Of a DNA stretch of 59,434 nucleotides, positions 14,646 through 23,360 are shown one piece after another. The position numbers and the translations under genes were made by a program. This DNA comes from Acidobacteriota bacterium (GTDB taxonomy: Bacteria > Acidobacteriota > Terriglobia > Terriglobales > Acidobacteriaceae): NCBI GenBank assembly GCA_021846985.1, contig JAJZVX010000023.1, positions 1 through 59,434 of the forward strand. The letters are read 5' to 3'. How positions within the stretch are numbered: position 1 is the stretch's first letter; every line of letters starts with the position of its first letter. The notes under the pieces were generated by a model, which worked only from the letters and a program-made list of their open reading frames with translations, was not told the origin of the DNA and searched no databases.

Positions 14646-16742
14646 TCAGCGCACCGTGCCCACCGGCCGCAGCCGGATCTCAGGAGGCACCTCGCTGGCG
14701 GCTATCACCGCCAGACGCGGCGCAATGGGCTCCAGCCAGCGCCGCACGTAATAGCGTGCAGGACTGGGACAGAGAAGCACGGGAAGCGCCGCCGCGGAAG
14801 CGGTGCCGATGAGGGGTCTCAAAGAATCCGCCAGCCGCCGCACCAGGGGAACGGTCGGCGCCGCGCCGGGACCGAGCAGAAGCTGGCCGGCCTCCGGTGA
14901 AAGAGCGGCGAGAATCTCTTCCTCGAGAGCCGGATCGAGCAGCAGAACCGGCAACTGTCCCTCGGCATCGAGCAAGGGGCGGACCAGCCGCCGGCCCAGG
15001 GCTTGACGCGCGGCCTCGACCAGCGCAACCGTGCTTTTGTTCACGGCAGCGGTTTCCAGCAGCGCTTCGAGAATGGCGCCCAGGTCGCGGATCGAGACCC
15101 GCTCGCGCAGCAGTTGCTCCAGTACCCGGCCGGCTTCGCCCAAGGTGAGCAGCTTCGGCACCAGTTCTTCGATCAGCTTGGGGTGGCTCTCGTTGAGCGA
15201 ATCCATGAGCCGCTTGATCTCGGCCCGGCCCAGAAGCTCCCAGGCGTGCTGGCGGACGAGCTCGCCGAGATGGGTGGTAATGACCGTGACCGCATCCACC
15301 ACCGAGTAGCCGGCGGCGATAGCCTGCTCCTCCAGTTGCGGAGCGATCCAGATGGCCGGCACACCGAAGGCGGGCTCGCGCGCCTCTTTGCCGGCCAGCG
15401 GGCGGCGGCCGGGATCGGCCGAGACGGCCAGCAGTTGCGGACCCTCGGTCTGCCAGCGTCCGATCTCGATGCCCCGCAGCGAGAATAGGTACTCGCGGGG
15501 GCGCAGGCGCAGGTTATCGGAGATATGAACGGGAGGCACGAGGAAACCCAGTTCGGCAGAGAGATGGCGGCGCAGGGAGCGGACCCGGCTGAGCAACTGG
15601 CCGCCCTGTTTTTCATCAACCAGGGGAATCAACTGAAAGCCGATCTCCAGGGTCAGATCCTCGAGGCGCAGCAACTGGGCCAGGTCGGAGCCCTGCGCCG
15701 CCTCGGCTTTCTTCTTCTCGGCGGGAGCCTCGGGCGGCGCGGCGCGGAGCCCCGCGGACACCCGGCGGCCCGACCAGAACAGGGTTCCGGAGACCAGCAG
15801 AAAGGCCAACTTGGGCAGTCCCGGCACCAGACACATGGCTCCGGAGACAAGGCCGGCGAGATAGAGCGTGGCGGGCTTGGCCAGCAACTGCTGGCGAATC
15901 TCGCCGCCCAGCAGGCCCGCGGAGTTGGCGCGGGTCAGCGTGATGCCTCCGGCGATCGAAACCAGCAGCGAGGGAATCAGAGTGACCAGGCCGTCGCCCA
16001 CGGTGAGGACCGTGTAGGTGCGGGCCGCCTCACCCAGCGCAACGCCCTGCTGCAGGGTGCCGATCAGCAGGCCGGCAATAATATTGATGGCGGTGATCAG
16101 GATGGTGGCCAGCGAGTCACGCTGATTAAAACGAGCGGCGCCGTCCATGGCCCCGTAAAACTCCGCCTCGCGGGCAATGGCCTGGCGGCGGCGGCGCGCC
16201 TCGGACTCGTCGATCAGACCGGCATTCATGTCGGCGTCGATGGCCATCTGCTTGCCCGGCAGCGCGTCGAGGGTGAAGCGGGCGGTGACCTCGGCGGTGC
16301 GCACGGCGCCGTGCGAGACCACCAGGAACTGAATGGCCACCAGGGCCAGAAAGAGCACGAAGCCCACCACGTAGTTGCCGCCCACGACAAACTGACCGAA
16401 GGCCTCGATCACCTTGCCGGCGGCCGCCGTGCCCTCTGAGCCGTGCAGCAGGATGCGGCGGCTGGAAGCAATGTTCAGCGCCAGCCGAAAGAGGGTAAGG
16501 AGCAGCAGCAAGGTGGGAAAGACGCTGAGCTCGACGGCGCGCCGGATCTGCACCGCGGCGAGGAAGACGATGATGGATGCCGACATCGACAGCGCCAGCA
16601 GAAAATCGAGTCCCGCGGCCGGAAGCGGCACCAGCATGACAAAGATCACGCTGATGGCCGCCAGCGGCAGGACGTATTCGCGGAAGCGGCGGAGAATCGA
16701 CGGAGCCGGCAGCGCGCCGGCAGCCAGGGCAGTTGTGCTCAT
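14646..16742 (-). CDS. flhA: flagellar export gate protein FlhA
   Basis: FlhA is the proton-driven core of the flagellar type III export gate. The 698-residue product has about eight membrane helices in residues 20-320, including the FLALVAIQFLVVSHGAVRTAEVTARFTLD stretch and the conserved LPGKQMAIDADMNAGLID loop. A cytoplasmic C-terminal domain (from about 340) carries the ring and chaperone-docking regions. The ATG at 16742 overlaps the flhB stop by 4 bases; the frame is open upstream to 17264, but that part is only the reverse reading of flhB. Size and composition are normal. Confidence 0.95.
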   Translation of the reverse strand: MSTTALAAGALPAPSILRRFREYVLPLAAISVIFVMLVPLPAAGLDFLLALSMSASIIVFLAAVQIRRAVELSVFPTLLLLLTLFRLALNIASSRRILLHGSEGTAAAGKVIEAFGQFVVGGNYVVGFVLFLALVAIQFLVVSHGAVRTAEVTARFTLDALPGKQMAIDADMNAGLIDESEARRRRQAIAREAEFYGAMDGAARFNQRDSLATILITAINIIAGLLIGTLQQGVALGEAARTYTVLTVGDGLVTLIPSLLVSIAGGITLTRANSAGLLGGEIRQQLLAKPATLYLAGLVSGAMCLVPGLPKLAFLLVSGTLFWSGRRVSAGLRAAPPEAPAEKKKAEAAQGSDLAQLLRLEDLTLEIGFQLIPLVDEKQGGQLLSRVRSLRRHLSAELGFLVPPVHISDNLRLRPREYLFSLRGIEIGRWQTEGPQLLAVSADPGRRPLAGKEAREPAFGVPAIWIAPQLEEQAIAAGYSVVDAVTVITTHLGELVRQHAWELLGRAEIKRLMDSLNESHPKLIEELVPKLLTLGEAGRVLEQLLRERVSIRDLGAILEALLETAAVNKSTVALVEAARQALGRRLVRPLLDAEGQLPVLLLDPALEEEILAALSPEAGQLLLGPGAAPTVPLVRRLADSLRPLIGTASAAALPVLLCPSPARYYVRRWLEPIAPRLAVIAASEVPPEIRLRPVGTVR

Positions 16743-17884
16743 CGCAGGCCCCCTCCGGAGGGCGGACGGACGGAACCGCGGGCGCCCCGGACACGGGCGC
16801 GGACGGCGGCTTCGCGGGCGCGACGCTCGCGCGCCTCCGCATCGAGACGCTGGCGGTAGAGATAGGCCAGAATGGTGGCCACGGCGGCGTACAGCTCCAC
16901 GGGAATGGGCTGGCCCACTTCGACGGTGCGGTAAAGAGAGCGGGCCAGCGGCGGATTTTCGACGATCGGCACCCCGGCCCAGCGGGCTTCGGCCTTGATC
17001 TCCTCGGCGAGAAGATTGCGGCCCTTGGCCACCACCCGGGGCGCATCCATGGAACCGAAGTCGAAGGCCAGGGCCACGGCATAGTGGGTGGGATTGGTGA
17101 GCACCACGGCAGCCCGCGCCACGTCGGCCTTGACGCGGCGGCGGCGCATCTGGCGCTGCAGGCCGCGAATGCGGGAGCGAACCTGGGGATTGCCTTCGGT
17201 CTCCTTGAACTCGTCGCGAAGATCCTGGCGGCTCATCTTCAGCCGGGATTCGCGGCTCTGCCACTCGACCAGATAGTCGATCAGGGACCAGCCGAAGAGC
17301 AGCCAGGCGGCGGCCACCAGCAGGCCGGAGACGTCGGAGCCAAGCTGCTCGAGGCGGGCGGTCGAGAAAGGCGGCAGGGTGAGCTGCCGGGCGATGTGTT
17401 GCACGGCGAAGACGGCCAGCAGCGCGGCGGGAACCAGAGATTTGACCAGCCGCGCGGCGGCGCGCAAGGAAAAGAGATTCTTCAGATTGGAAAGCGGGTT
17501 GATGCGGTCCAGCTTGAAACCGGCGGCCGCGGGATAAAAGCTGACCCCGCCGGTCTGCAGGATGGCGGTGGCCAGCGCGGCCAGGAGAACGGCTGCCATG
17601 ATCACCACAAAGGGGCCGAGAACAGTGAGCGTCAGCCGGCGGAGGGCAAAGACGGTGGGCAGAATCTCGGAGGGCTCCCAGTGAGCGGGCGCGCCGAGAT
17701 CGAGCATGGCGGCAAACCCTGCGCGCCAGGCCTCGATCGAGTGGCTGCCGAGCATGCCCAGGGCAAGGACCCCGGCCAGTGTGCCGGCCGCGCCAGTCAA
17801 CTCGCGGCTGTGCAACAGGTCGCCTTCCTTGCGGGCTTTTTCGCGGCGATGCTGGGTTGCCTGTTCGGTGCGGTCTCCGGCCAT
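16739..17884 (-). CDS. flhB: flagellar export substrate-switch protein FlhB
   Basis: FlhB controls the switch from rod/hook to filament export. The 381-residue product starts with the typical charged segment (DRTEQATQHRREKARKEG), has four membrane helices to about residue 205, and a cytoplasmic domain with the self-cleaving NPTH motif at residues 264-267 (VVLTNPTHYAVAL). The tail after about 360 is Arg/Gly-rich and variable. It is encoded between fliR and flhA, overlapping the latter. Confidence 0.95.
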   Translation of the reverse strand: MAGDRTEQATQHRREKARKEGDLLHSRELTGAAGTLAGVLALGMLGSHSIEAWRAGFAAMLDLGAPAHWEPSEILPTVFALRRLTLTVLGPFVVIMAAVLLAALATAILQTGGVSFYPAAAGFKLDRINPLSNLKNLFSLRAAARLVKSLVPAALLAVFAVQHIARQLTLPPFSTARLEQLGSDVSGLLVAAAWLLFGWSLIDYLVEWQSRESRLKMSRQDLRDEFKETEGNPQVRSRIRGLQRQMRRRRVKADVARAAVVLTNPTHYAVALAFDFGSMDAPRVVAKGRNLLAEEIKAEARWAGVPIVENPPLARSLYRTVEVGQPIPVELYAAVATILAYLYRQRLDAEARERRAREAAVRARVRGARGSVRPPSGGGLR

Positions 17885-17887
17885 TCG

Positions 17888-18691
17888 CTATCCTCCCAGC
17901 CCTGGAATGCCTCCCCGGGGTGGAGCGGCGATCAGCCGCTGCGCCAGGTCAAGGAGATTTGCGAAACGGGCTTCGATGAAGCGCGGCCAAAGAGCCAGAG
18001 AACCCATGAGAATGGCGAAGCCCGTCAGCGTCTTGATGGGAACGCTCAGAAACATCACCGGCAACTGCGGACTGAGCTTGCCCAGCAGGGCTACGGCAAG
18101 CTCGACCAGCAGGGTGGCGGCCAGCACAGGGGCGCCCAGCTCGACGGCGGCCAGAAAGACGCCCGCCGCCGCATGGACGATCACAAGCGCCGAGGCGTGC
18201 GTCAAAACGAAGCCTCCGAGAGGCGCGGCGCGAAAGCTGCGCACCAGGGAGGCGAGCAGGATGCGGTCCAGACCGGCCGCGATCAGCACCAGAGTGCCCA
18301 TGAGCTGAAAGAGCTCGCCCATCAGCGGCGTCTGGATGCTGGAGGCCGGATCGAGCAGGTTGACCAGCGAAAAGCTGAACTGCAGGCCCGCGATCTGACC
18401 GGCGAAGAGCAGCATCTCGTTGAGAAGCGTGAGGGTAAGCCCGTAAACCAGGCCCACGGCAAGCTCGCCGAGCAGCGCCGGTAAGCTGAGCGCGGCATGC
18501 GCGTTGGGCAGCGAGGCCACCAGCGGCGCCAGCAGAAAGGCCACGGCCAGCACAAACGCCGCTTTGGCGCGCATGGGCAGCGCGCTCGAGGAAAAGAACG
18601 GAGCAAAGGCGACCATGCCGCTGACGCGCACCAGGGCCAGCGTCATGGCGGCGAGAAAACCCGGCCATTGGATGATGCCGGCGTGGGGCAT
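17888..18691 (-). CDS. fliR: flagellar export gate protein FliR
   Basis: FliR is an inner-membrane export gate subunit. The 267-residue protein is strongly hydrophobic with about six transmembrane helices. It contains the family pattern ALVRVSGMVAFAPFFSSSALPMRAKAAFVLAVAFLL and the FAGQIAGLQFSFSLVNLLDP segment that packs in the gate. Placement in the order fliP-fliQ-fliR-flhB confirms it. Only 3 bases separate it from flhB. Confidence 0.93.
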   Translation of the reverse strand: MPHAGIIQWPGFLAAMTLALVRVSGMVAFAPFFSSSALPMRAKAAFVLAVAFLLAPLVASLPNAHAALSLPALLGELAVGLVYGLTLTLLNEMLLFAGQIAGLQFSFSLVNLLDPASSIQTPLMGELFQLMGTLVLIAAGLDRILLASLVRSFRAAPLGGFVLTHASALVIVHAAAGVFLAAVELGAPVLAATLLVELAVALLGKLSPQLPVMFLSVPIKTLTGFAILMGSLALWPRFIEARFANLLDLAQRLIAAPPRGGIPGLGG

Positions 18692-18724
18692 GGGCGCTCT
18701 CTCCTTCCTCTCCGTGCCGGCGGC

Positions 18725-18994
18725 TCAGCCAAGATAGCGGTGCAGGTCGAGCCAGAGCAGCCGGGTGTAGGTCTCCAGGCGGCTGAGGAACCAGGGCATG
18801 CCGGCCAGCAGGATGAGGGCTACCGCGGCCAGGCGCGGCACGGTGGTCAGCGACTGATCCTGCAGGCTGGTGAGGGTTTGAAAGACGCTGAGCACGAAAC
18901 TGAGCAAGGCCGCGGCCGCCAGCAGCGGCGCGGAGAGGATCAGCGATTCCTTCATCATCTGGCGCAACAACTCGGCCACCATGTCGGGGGTCAT
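18725..18994 (-). CDS. fliQ: flagellar export gate protein FliQ
   Basis: An 89-residue protein with two transmembrane helices, the normal size for FliQ. It begins MTPDMVAELLRQMMKESLILSAPLL and has the VLSVFQTLTSLQDQSLTTVPRL loop that is nearly invariant in the family. It assembles with FliP and FliR into the export gate. The gene lies 10 bases downstream of fliP on the same strand. Confidence 0.93.
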   Translation of the reverse strand: MTPDMVAELLRQMMKESLILSAPLLAAAALLSFVLSVFQTLTSLQDQSLTTVPRLAAVALILLAGMPWFLSRLETYTRLLWLDLHRYLG

Positions 18995-19004
18995 CGGTTT
19001 CTCC

Positions 19005-19703
19005 TTAAAAGCTCTTCAGCAGCGATCCGGCCAGCAGATTCCAGCCATCCACCATCACGAAGAGAAGAATCTTGAGAGGCGTGGAGACCACCACCGGAGG
19101 CAGTTGGAACATGCCGATGGAGGTGGTGATCGAGGCGGTGACCATGTCGATCAGCAGAAACGGCAGATACAGCACGGCGCCGATAGCAAAGCCGGCCTTC
19201 AACTCCGACAGGATGTAGGCGGGCACCACCACGCGCATCGGCAGGTCAGAGGGCTTGTTGGGCCGGGGCGCCTGGCCGGCGGCGGTGAACAGGGCCAAAT
19301 CCTTCTCGCGCGCATAGCGGAGCAGGAAGAGCTTGACCGGCTGCGCGCCCCGGTCAATGGCTTCGATGCCGGTGATCTGGCCGGCGCGGTAAGGCCCCAC
19401 CGCCTGTTGATCCACCTGCAGGAGCACGGGAGTCATCAAGAACCAGGTCATCATCAGGCCGAGGCCCAGCAGCGTGGTGTTGGAGGGAGCGGTCTGCGTG
19501 CCCAGAGCCTGGCGCAGGAAGTGGAAGACCACCAGCAGGCGAACCAGCGGGGTCATGCACATCAGAATGGCAGGCAACAGGGTAATGAGGGTAAGGACAA
19601 AAAGAATGGTCCAGGGCGTGGAGTCCGAGGGATGGAGGCGCGCGTTGAGATCGGGCAACAGGGGAACCGAAGCCGGCGCCAGCAGGCCCAGCGCCGCAGT
19701 CAT
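19005..19703 (-). CDS. fliP: flagellar export gate protein FliP
   Basis: FliP forms the pentameric core of the export channel. From the ATG at 19703 it has 232 residues, with membrane helices LFVLTLITLLPAILMCMT, RLLVVFHFLRQALGTQTAP, LGLGLMMTWFLM and a C-terminal FLLIDMVTASITTSIGMFQLPP that are family hallmarks. A cleavable signal is usual in FliP, and the N-terminus here (ALGLLAPASVPLLPDLNA) could serve. The start overlaps the fliO stop by 1 base. The frame is open far upstream but only as a reading of fliO in another frame. Confidence 0.94.
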   Translation of the reverse strand: MTAALGLLAPASVPLLPDLNARLHPSDSTPWTILFVLTLITLLPAILMCMTPLVRLLVVFHFLRQALGTQTAPSNTTLLGLGLMMTWFLMTPVLLQVDQQAVGPYRAGQITGIEAIDRGAQPVKLFLLRYAREKDLALFTAAGQAPRPNKPSDLPMRVVVPAYILSELKAGFAIGAVLYLPFLLIDMVTASITTSIGMFQLPPVVVSTPLKILLFVMVDGWNLLAGSLLKSF

Positions 19704-20023
19704 CACGAGGCCCTCGCGGCATCGGCGCGGCGGGAAACGCTGCTGCCCGGAGCAGGCACGCTGCGCGGCGGACGAGGAGCGTCGAGAGGATAAATCACCG
19801 GAGCGCCGTCGGCAGAGGTGGCAACCAGAAGGCGGCGGCCCTCGGCCTCGACCAGGGCCAGCGACTGGCGGGGAGCCAGAGCAATGCGCTCGACAACGGC
19901 CAGGCGCGGCGGTCTTTGCCCGCCGGGGCGGAGCCGGCTCAACACGCGCCCCAACAGCCATCCGGTGAGGCCTCCGGACTCTGCCGCCCGCGCGGACACG
20001 TTCTCTCGCATCTCCAGTTTCAT
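19703..20023 (-). CDS. fliO: FliO-like export gate assembly protein
   Basis: A 106-residue basic protein. The central part (RLAVVERIALAPRQSLALVEAEGRRLLVATSADGAPVIYPL) matches the soluble domain of FliO, which helps FliP assemble. The transmembrane helix expected before this domain is weak or missing here; GGLTGWLLGRVLSRL is the only candidate. The call rests on this domain and on its place directly before fliP. AGGA lies 7 bases before the ATG. Confidence 0.7.
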   Translation of the reverse strand: MKLEMRENVSARAAESGGLTGWLLGRVLSRLRPGGQRPPRLAVVERIALAPRQSLALVEAEGRRLLVATSADGAPVIYPLDAPRPPRSVPAPGSSVSRRADAARAS

Positions 20024-20060
20024 TCCCCAGTCCTTCCTGCTTCGCTTGCGCCCGGCCCCC

Positions 20061-20420
20061 TCAGACCAGGCGTGTGAGGCGCACCGCCAGCTGCGAATCG
20101 ACGACTTCAAACTCACTCCAGGCCAACTGCACGTCGCCGGCCGCCAGGGGCAGATCCTGCCCGTTGCCCCACTGCGTCTCGATAATCTGGCCCGGCTCAA
20201 GGGCGAGCAGATTGCGGACGCGGAAGGACCGCACGGCAATGGCGACATCGAGCTCCACCGGGAGGCGCGCCACGGACGAGCCGGGCGCAGCCAGAAACGT
20301 CTCGTCGCGGCGCTCCGCCGGCGTCAGTGCCTTCTCGATCGCGGCCTCCAGCGCCGGGTTGGTGTCGGCAGAGAGCCCGGAAGCGCTCTCCTGCAGCGGC
20401 AATGTGGGCGAGGCTGCCAT
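20061..20420 (-). CDS. fliN: FliN-type C-ring protein, short form
   Basis: A 119-residue protein whose C-terminal 75 residues are a SpoA domain (RLPVELDVAIAVRSFRVRNLLALEPGQIIETQWGNGQDLPLAAGDVQLAWSEFEVVDSQLAVRLT). Size fits classical FliN, which stacks with FliM in the C-ring. It is the first gene of the minus-strand cluster, while a longer FliN/FliY-like protein lies after fliM. The ATG at 20420 lacks a clear ribosome binding site, and a GTG at 20519 is an alternative that would add non-conserved residues. Which of the two is the main rotor subunit is not clear. Confidence 0.85.
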   Translation of the reverse strand: MAASPTLPLQESASGLSADTNPALEAAIEKALTPAERRDETFLAAPGSSVARLPVELDVAIAVRSFRVRNLLALEPGQIIETQWGNGQDLPLAAGDVQLAWSEFEVVDSQLAVRLTRLV

Positions 20421-20620
20421 GTGACGGGAAGAAGATGCAGCAGAATGGCCAGATGTGCGACAGCCGAATTGGAACAAGTTAACAATTGCGCGCCACGCGC
20501 GGCCCGCTGTCACAAGCACATACGGACCCCCTGCAACGCTGCTACACTGATAGGGAACAACGCGATGAATTTCACGGGCCGCGCGTCAGGCGCATCAGGC
20601 CCGAAGCGAGGTTGAATACC

Positions 20621-21565
20621 ATGCCGGAATCCAGGGAAAACAGGGACTCCAGCCCGCGTCTCAAGGTGGGGCTGGCGGAGATGCTCAAGGGCGGCGTCAT
20701 CATGGACGTGATGAACGTGGAACAGGCGCGCATCGCCGAGGAGGCGGGAGCAGCGTCCGTGATGGCGCTGGAACGGGTGCCGGCGATGATCCGGGCTGAG
20801 GGCGGGGTGGCGCGCATGGCGCGGCCGGGCCTGATCAAAGAGATTATCAAGGCGGTTTCGATTCCGGTGATGGCGAAAGCGCGGATCGGACACTTTGCCG
20901 AGGCGCAGATTCTGCAGGAGCTGGGCGTGGACTTTATCGACGAGAGCGAGGTGCTGACGCCGGCAGACGAGGCGCACCACATCGACAAGCACGCCTTTAC
21001 CACGCCCTTTGTATGCGGAGCGCGCAATCTGGGCGAGGCGCTGCGCCGCATTGCCGAGGGCGCGGCCATGATCCGCACCAAGGGCGAGGCGGGCACCGGC
21101 GACGTGGTGCATGCGGTGCAGCATATGCGGCAGATCACCAAGGAGATGCGTATTTTGACCGTGCTGACCGAGCAGGAGCTCTATGCGGCGGCCAAGGAGC
21201 TGCAGGCGCCCTACGAACTGGTGCGCATGGTGGCGCAGACGGGCAAACTCCCCGTGCCGAATTTCTCGGCCGGGGGCATCGCCACGCCGGCCGACGCCGC
21301 GCTGATGATGCAACTGGGGGCCGAGGCGATCTTTGTGGGCTCGGGCATCTTCATGAAGGAGCGGGCCACGCCTCTGGACGTGGAAAACGACGCCAAGGAA
21401 CGCGCAGAGGCGGTTTCGCGCGCCAAGGCTATTGTCACGGCGACCACGCATTACAACGATGCGAAGATTCTGGCCGAGGTGAGCGGGCAGGTGACGGGAA
21501 CGATGAAGGGGCTGGCCGCGGCCTCGATCGAAGAGTCGCAACTGCTGCAGACGCGGGGCTGGTGA
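20621..21565 (+). CDS. pdxS: pyridoxal 5'-phosphate synthase, synthase subunit PdxS
   Basis: PdxS joins ribose 5-phosphate, glyceraldehyde 3-phosphate and ammonia from PdxT into pyridoxal phosphate (the DXP-independent route). The 314-residue protein has the conserved catalytic Asp29 ([13 protein letters not shown]), Lys86 ([11 protein letters not shown]) and Lys154 ([11 protein letters not shown]), corresponding to the two imine-forming lysines of the family. It is about 20 residues longer than the B. subtilis enzyme, mainly at the N-terminus. GAGG lies 9 bases before the ATG. It is divergent from the flagellar cluster and followed by pdxT. Confidence 0.97.
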   Translation: MPESRENRDSSPRLKVGLAEMLKGGVIMDVMNVEQARIAEEAGAASVMALERVPAMIRAEGGVARMARPGLIKEIIKAVSIPVMAKARIGHFAEAQILQELGVDFIDESEVLTPADEAHHIDKHAFTTPFVCGARNLGEALRRIAEGAAMIRTKGEAGTGDVVHAVQHMRQITKEMRILTVLTEQELYAAAKELQAPYELVRMVAQTGKLPVPNFSAGGIATPADAALMMQLGAEAIFVGSGIFMKERATPLDVENDAKERAEAVSRAKAIVTATTHYNDAKILAEVSGQVTGTMKGLAAASIEESQLLQTRGW

Positions 21566-21578
21566 GGCGGACCATCCG

Positions 21579-22184
21579 TTGACGAACCGGAGAACGAACG
21601 AAGAGGGCTGGCGGCCGCGGATCGGCGTGCTGGCCATCCAGGGAAATTTTGCCAGCCACGCGCAGGCGCTGGGCGAGGCGCGGGCCGATGCCGTGGAGGT
21701 GCGCAAGCCGGAGGAGTTGGCCGGGCTCGATGGGCTGGTACTGCCCGGAGGCGAGTCCACCACCATGCTGAAGTTCCTGGAGAAGCGCCACTTCTTCCAG
21801 GCGCTGAAGGAGTTTTGCGCCGCCCATCCCGTGTTTGCCACCTGCGCGGGCACAATCCTGCTGGCGCGTGAAGTGCGGAATCCCGCCCAGCGAAGTCTGG
21901 GACTGCTGGACGCGGTGGTGGAGCGAAACGCCTATGGACGGCAGATCGATTCGACCATCCTGAGCGCTCCCAGCACGCTCGGAGACGAACCTCTGGAGAT
22001 GGTCTTCATCCGCGCCCCGCGGATTGTGGAGACGGGACCGGCCGTGGAGGTGCTGGCGCGGCGGGACGGCTTCGCCGTGCTGGTGCGGCAAGCGCATATC
22101 CTGGCGGCCACGTTTCATCCCGAGCTTTCGCGGGACCGGCGGGTGCACCGCCTGTTTGTGGAGATGACCGCCGCAGCCGTGTAA
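21579..22184 (+). CDS. pdxT: pyridoxal 5'-phosphate synthase, glutaminase subunit PdxT
   Basis: PdxT hydrolyses glutamine and channels the ammonia to PdxS. The 201-residue protein is a class I glutamine amidotransferase with LPGGEST at about 55-61, the nucleophile Cys89 in the CAGT motif, and the His180/Glu182 pair in TFHPE. It starts at a TTG with GAGGCGG upstream, 13 bases after the pdxS stop, so the two are co-transcribed. The first 12 residues are non-conserved; no better start is seen. It is complete. Confidence 0.95.
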   Translation: MTNRRTNEEGWRPRIGVLAIQGNFASHAQALGEARADAVEVRKPEELAGLDGLVLPGGESTTMLKFLEKRHFFQALKEFCAAHPVFATCAGTILLAREVRNPAQRSLGLLDAVVERNAYGRQIDSTILSAPSTLGDEPLEMVFIRAPRIVETGPAVEVLARRDGFAVLVRQAHILAATFHPELSRDRRVHRLFVEMTAAAV

Positions 22185-22276
22185 GCACCGGGGATGAGCC
22201 AAAGAGAACCATCTTCTTTCCCTCTGCGTGCGTCCAAGCTCAAGTAAGAGTAATCTGATGTGCACAGAGGCTTGGT

Positions 22277-23041
22277 ATGCCAGCCACCTTTACACGCCCT
22301 CCCGTGGAGACGGAGCGGAAGGATTCCGGCATAGGAGGCAAGCCGCCGGTAGCCCGCCGGCCGACGGGCGGAGGAGGCGGCGGGGGCGACGACGACCCGC
22401 GCCGCGAACGGAGCGGGCCGCGCGAACTTCTCTATCGCGTGCGATTCTTTGAGCTTTCGGCGCTGGCCGCCGATATGCTGTTCTTCGCCTTGCTGGTGCT
22501 CTTCTTTTTCTCGCGCCAGGCAGGCTTGCGCCTGGATGCCCGGACGCACGAGTTCATCGGAGACTGGCAGCCGGTTCTGCTGCCGCCCATTCTTTACCTG
22601 AACACCGCGGCGCTTCTGCTCAGCACGTTGACCATGGAGGCGGCGCGGCGGAACATCTTCCGGGAGTTCGACGCGCTGGAGGAGTGGCTGGGGCTGGGGC
22701 GGCCGGCGCTGCGGCGCGCTCTGCCCTGGCTGGCAGCCACGGCGGTTTTGGGCGCGCTGTTTCTGGCCGGACAGTGGACGGCCTGGCAGCAGTTGACGGC
22801 CGAAGGGTTTGGCTTTGACCGCTGGGCGACGCCGGCAAGCTATTTCTTTTACGTCATGACGGGCCTGCACGCGGCGCATCTGCTGGCCGGAATGGCCGCT
22901 CTCCTGGGATGCCTGACAGCGCTCGGATTTCTGAAGCGCGTGGAGTTTCGCCAGATTGTGGTGGATGTCACCGCATGGTACTGGCACGCCATGAGCCTGG
23001 CCTGGCTGCTGCTGTTGGCGGTGCTGGCGCTGGGACAATAG
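22277..23041 (+). CDS. cytochrome c oxidase subunit III-like membrane protein
   Basis: The 254-residue product has five predicted transmembrane helices after about residue 60. Motifs fit heme-copper oxidase subunit III: YFFYVMTGLHAAHLLAGM (containing the HxxHLLxGM-like pattern) and VDVTAWYWHAMSLAWLLLL near the end. Subunit III stabilises the oxidase but does not bind the redox centres. Residues 8-50 are an unusual Gly/Arg/Asp-rich cytoplasmic segment with seven glycines in a row. No subunit I or II gene is next to it. It could be a paralogue serving an oxidase encoded elsewhere, or belong to the related nitric-oxide reductase NorE group. GAGG lies 7 bases before the ATG. Confidence 0.75.
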   Translation: MPATFTRPPVETERKDSGIGGKPPVARRPTGGGGGGGDDDPRRERSGPRELLYRVRFFELSALAADMLFFALLVLFFFSRQAGLRLDARTHEFIGDWQPVLLPPILYLNTAALLLSTLTMEAARRNIFREFDALEEWLGLGRPALRRALPWLAATAVLGALFLAGQWTAWQQLTAEGFGFDRWATPASYFFYVMTGLHAAHLLAGMAALLGCLTALGFLKRVEFRQIVVDVTAWYWHAMSLAWLLLLAVLALGQ

Positions 23042-23360
23042 AGGGATGCGGCGCAACGGGCCACGACACACGACGCCGGGATGCGCGGATTGAGCAGGCT
23101 GAAGCGAAGTGGGAAGGCCAGAACTCATCGCATCAACCGGATTCCGCTCTCCCGAGGCAATGCCCTTCTCCAGATGGCAACGCCCCTCTCCAGATGGCAA
23201 CGCCCCCTCTCCAGAGGCAACGCCCAGGGGCTGAAGACGCGATGATGTGCGTGATGCTATCGGCACAAGTCAACTCGCGTCTTTCCAAACAGCACGCGCA
23301 CGAAATCTTTCGGCAGGCAGTGAGACCGTGCGGTTTCAAAACCGATGGATGAGACAACTT
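23042..23360. other. 319-base convergent intergenic region
   Basis: This gap lies between the subunit III-like gene and the small gene on the opposite strand. It holds a 20-base tandem repeat at 23156-23225 and otherwise nothing I recognise: no tRNA, no clear terminator and no coding sequence with family similarity. Confidence 0.5.
23156..23225 (+). repeat. 20-base tandem repeat, three and a half copies
   Basis: Three adjacent 20-base units begin at 23156, 23176 and 23196, each starting GGCAA and ending CTCCAGA(T). A partial fourth starts at 23216. The second unit reads GGCAACGCCCCTCTCCAGAT; the first differs at two positions and the third carries an extra C and a shifted end. The array lies between converging genes. 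There are no spacers, so it is not a CRISPR array. Confidence 0.85.

Noticed and set aside
20470..20505. Sigma-54-like TGGCGCG...TTG on the minus strand before the short fliN
   Set aside because: The GG and GC elements are not at the required spacing and the GC is missing.
23156..23225. Tandem repeat considered as a CRISPR array
   Set aside because: The units touch each other without spacers, and no cas genes are in the window.
22115..23266. Minus-strand open frame of 383 codons covering the subunit III-like gene and tandem repeat
   Set aside because: The composition is Gln/Pro/Arg-rich and the frame mirrors the oxidase-like gene; the repetitive SGEG pattern arises from the DNA repeat.
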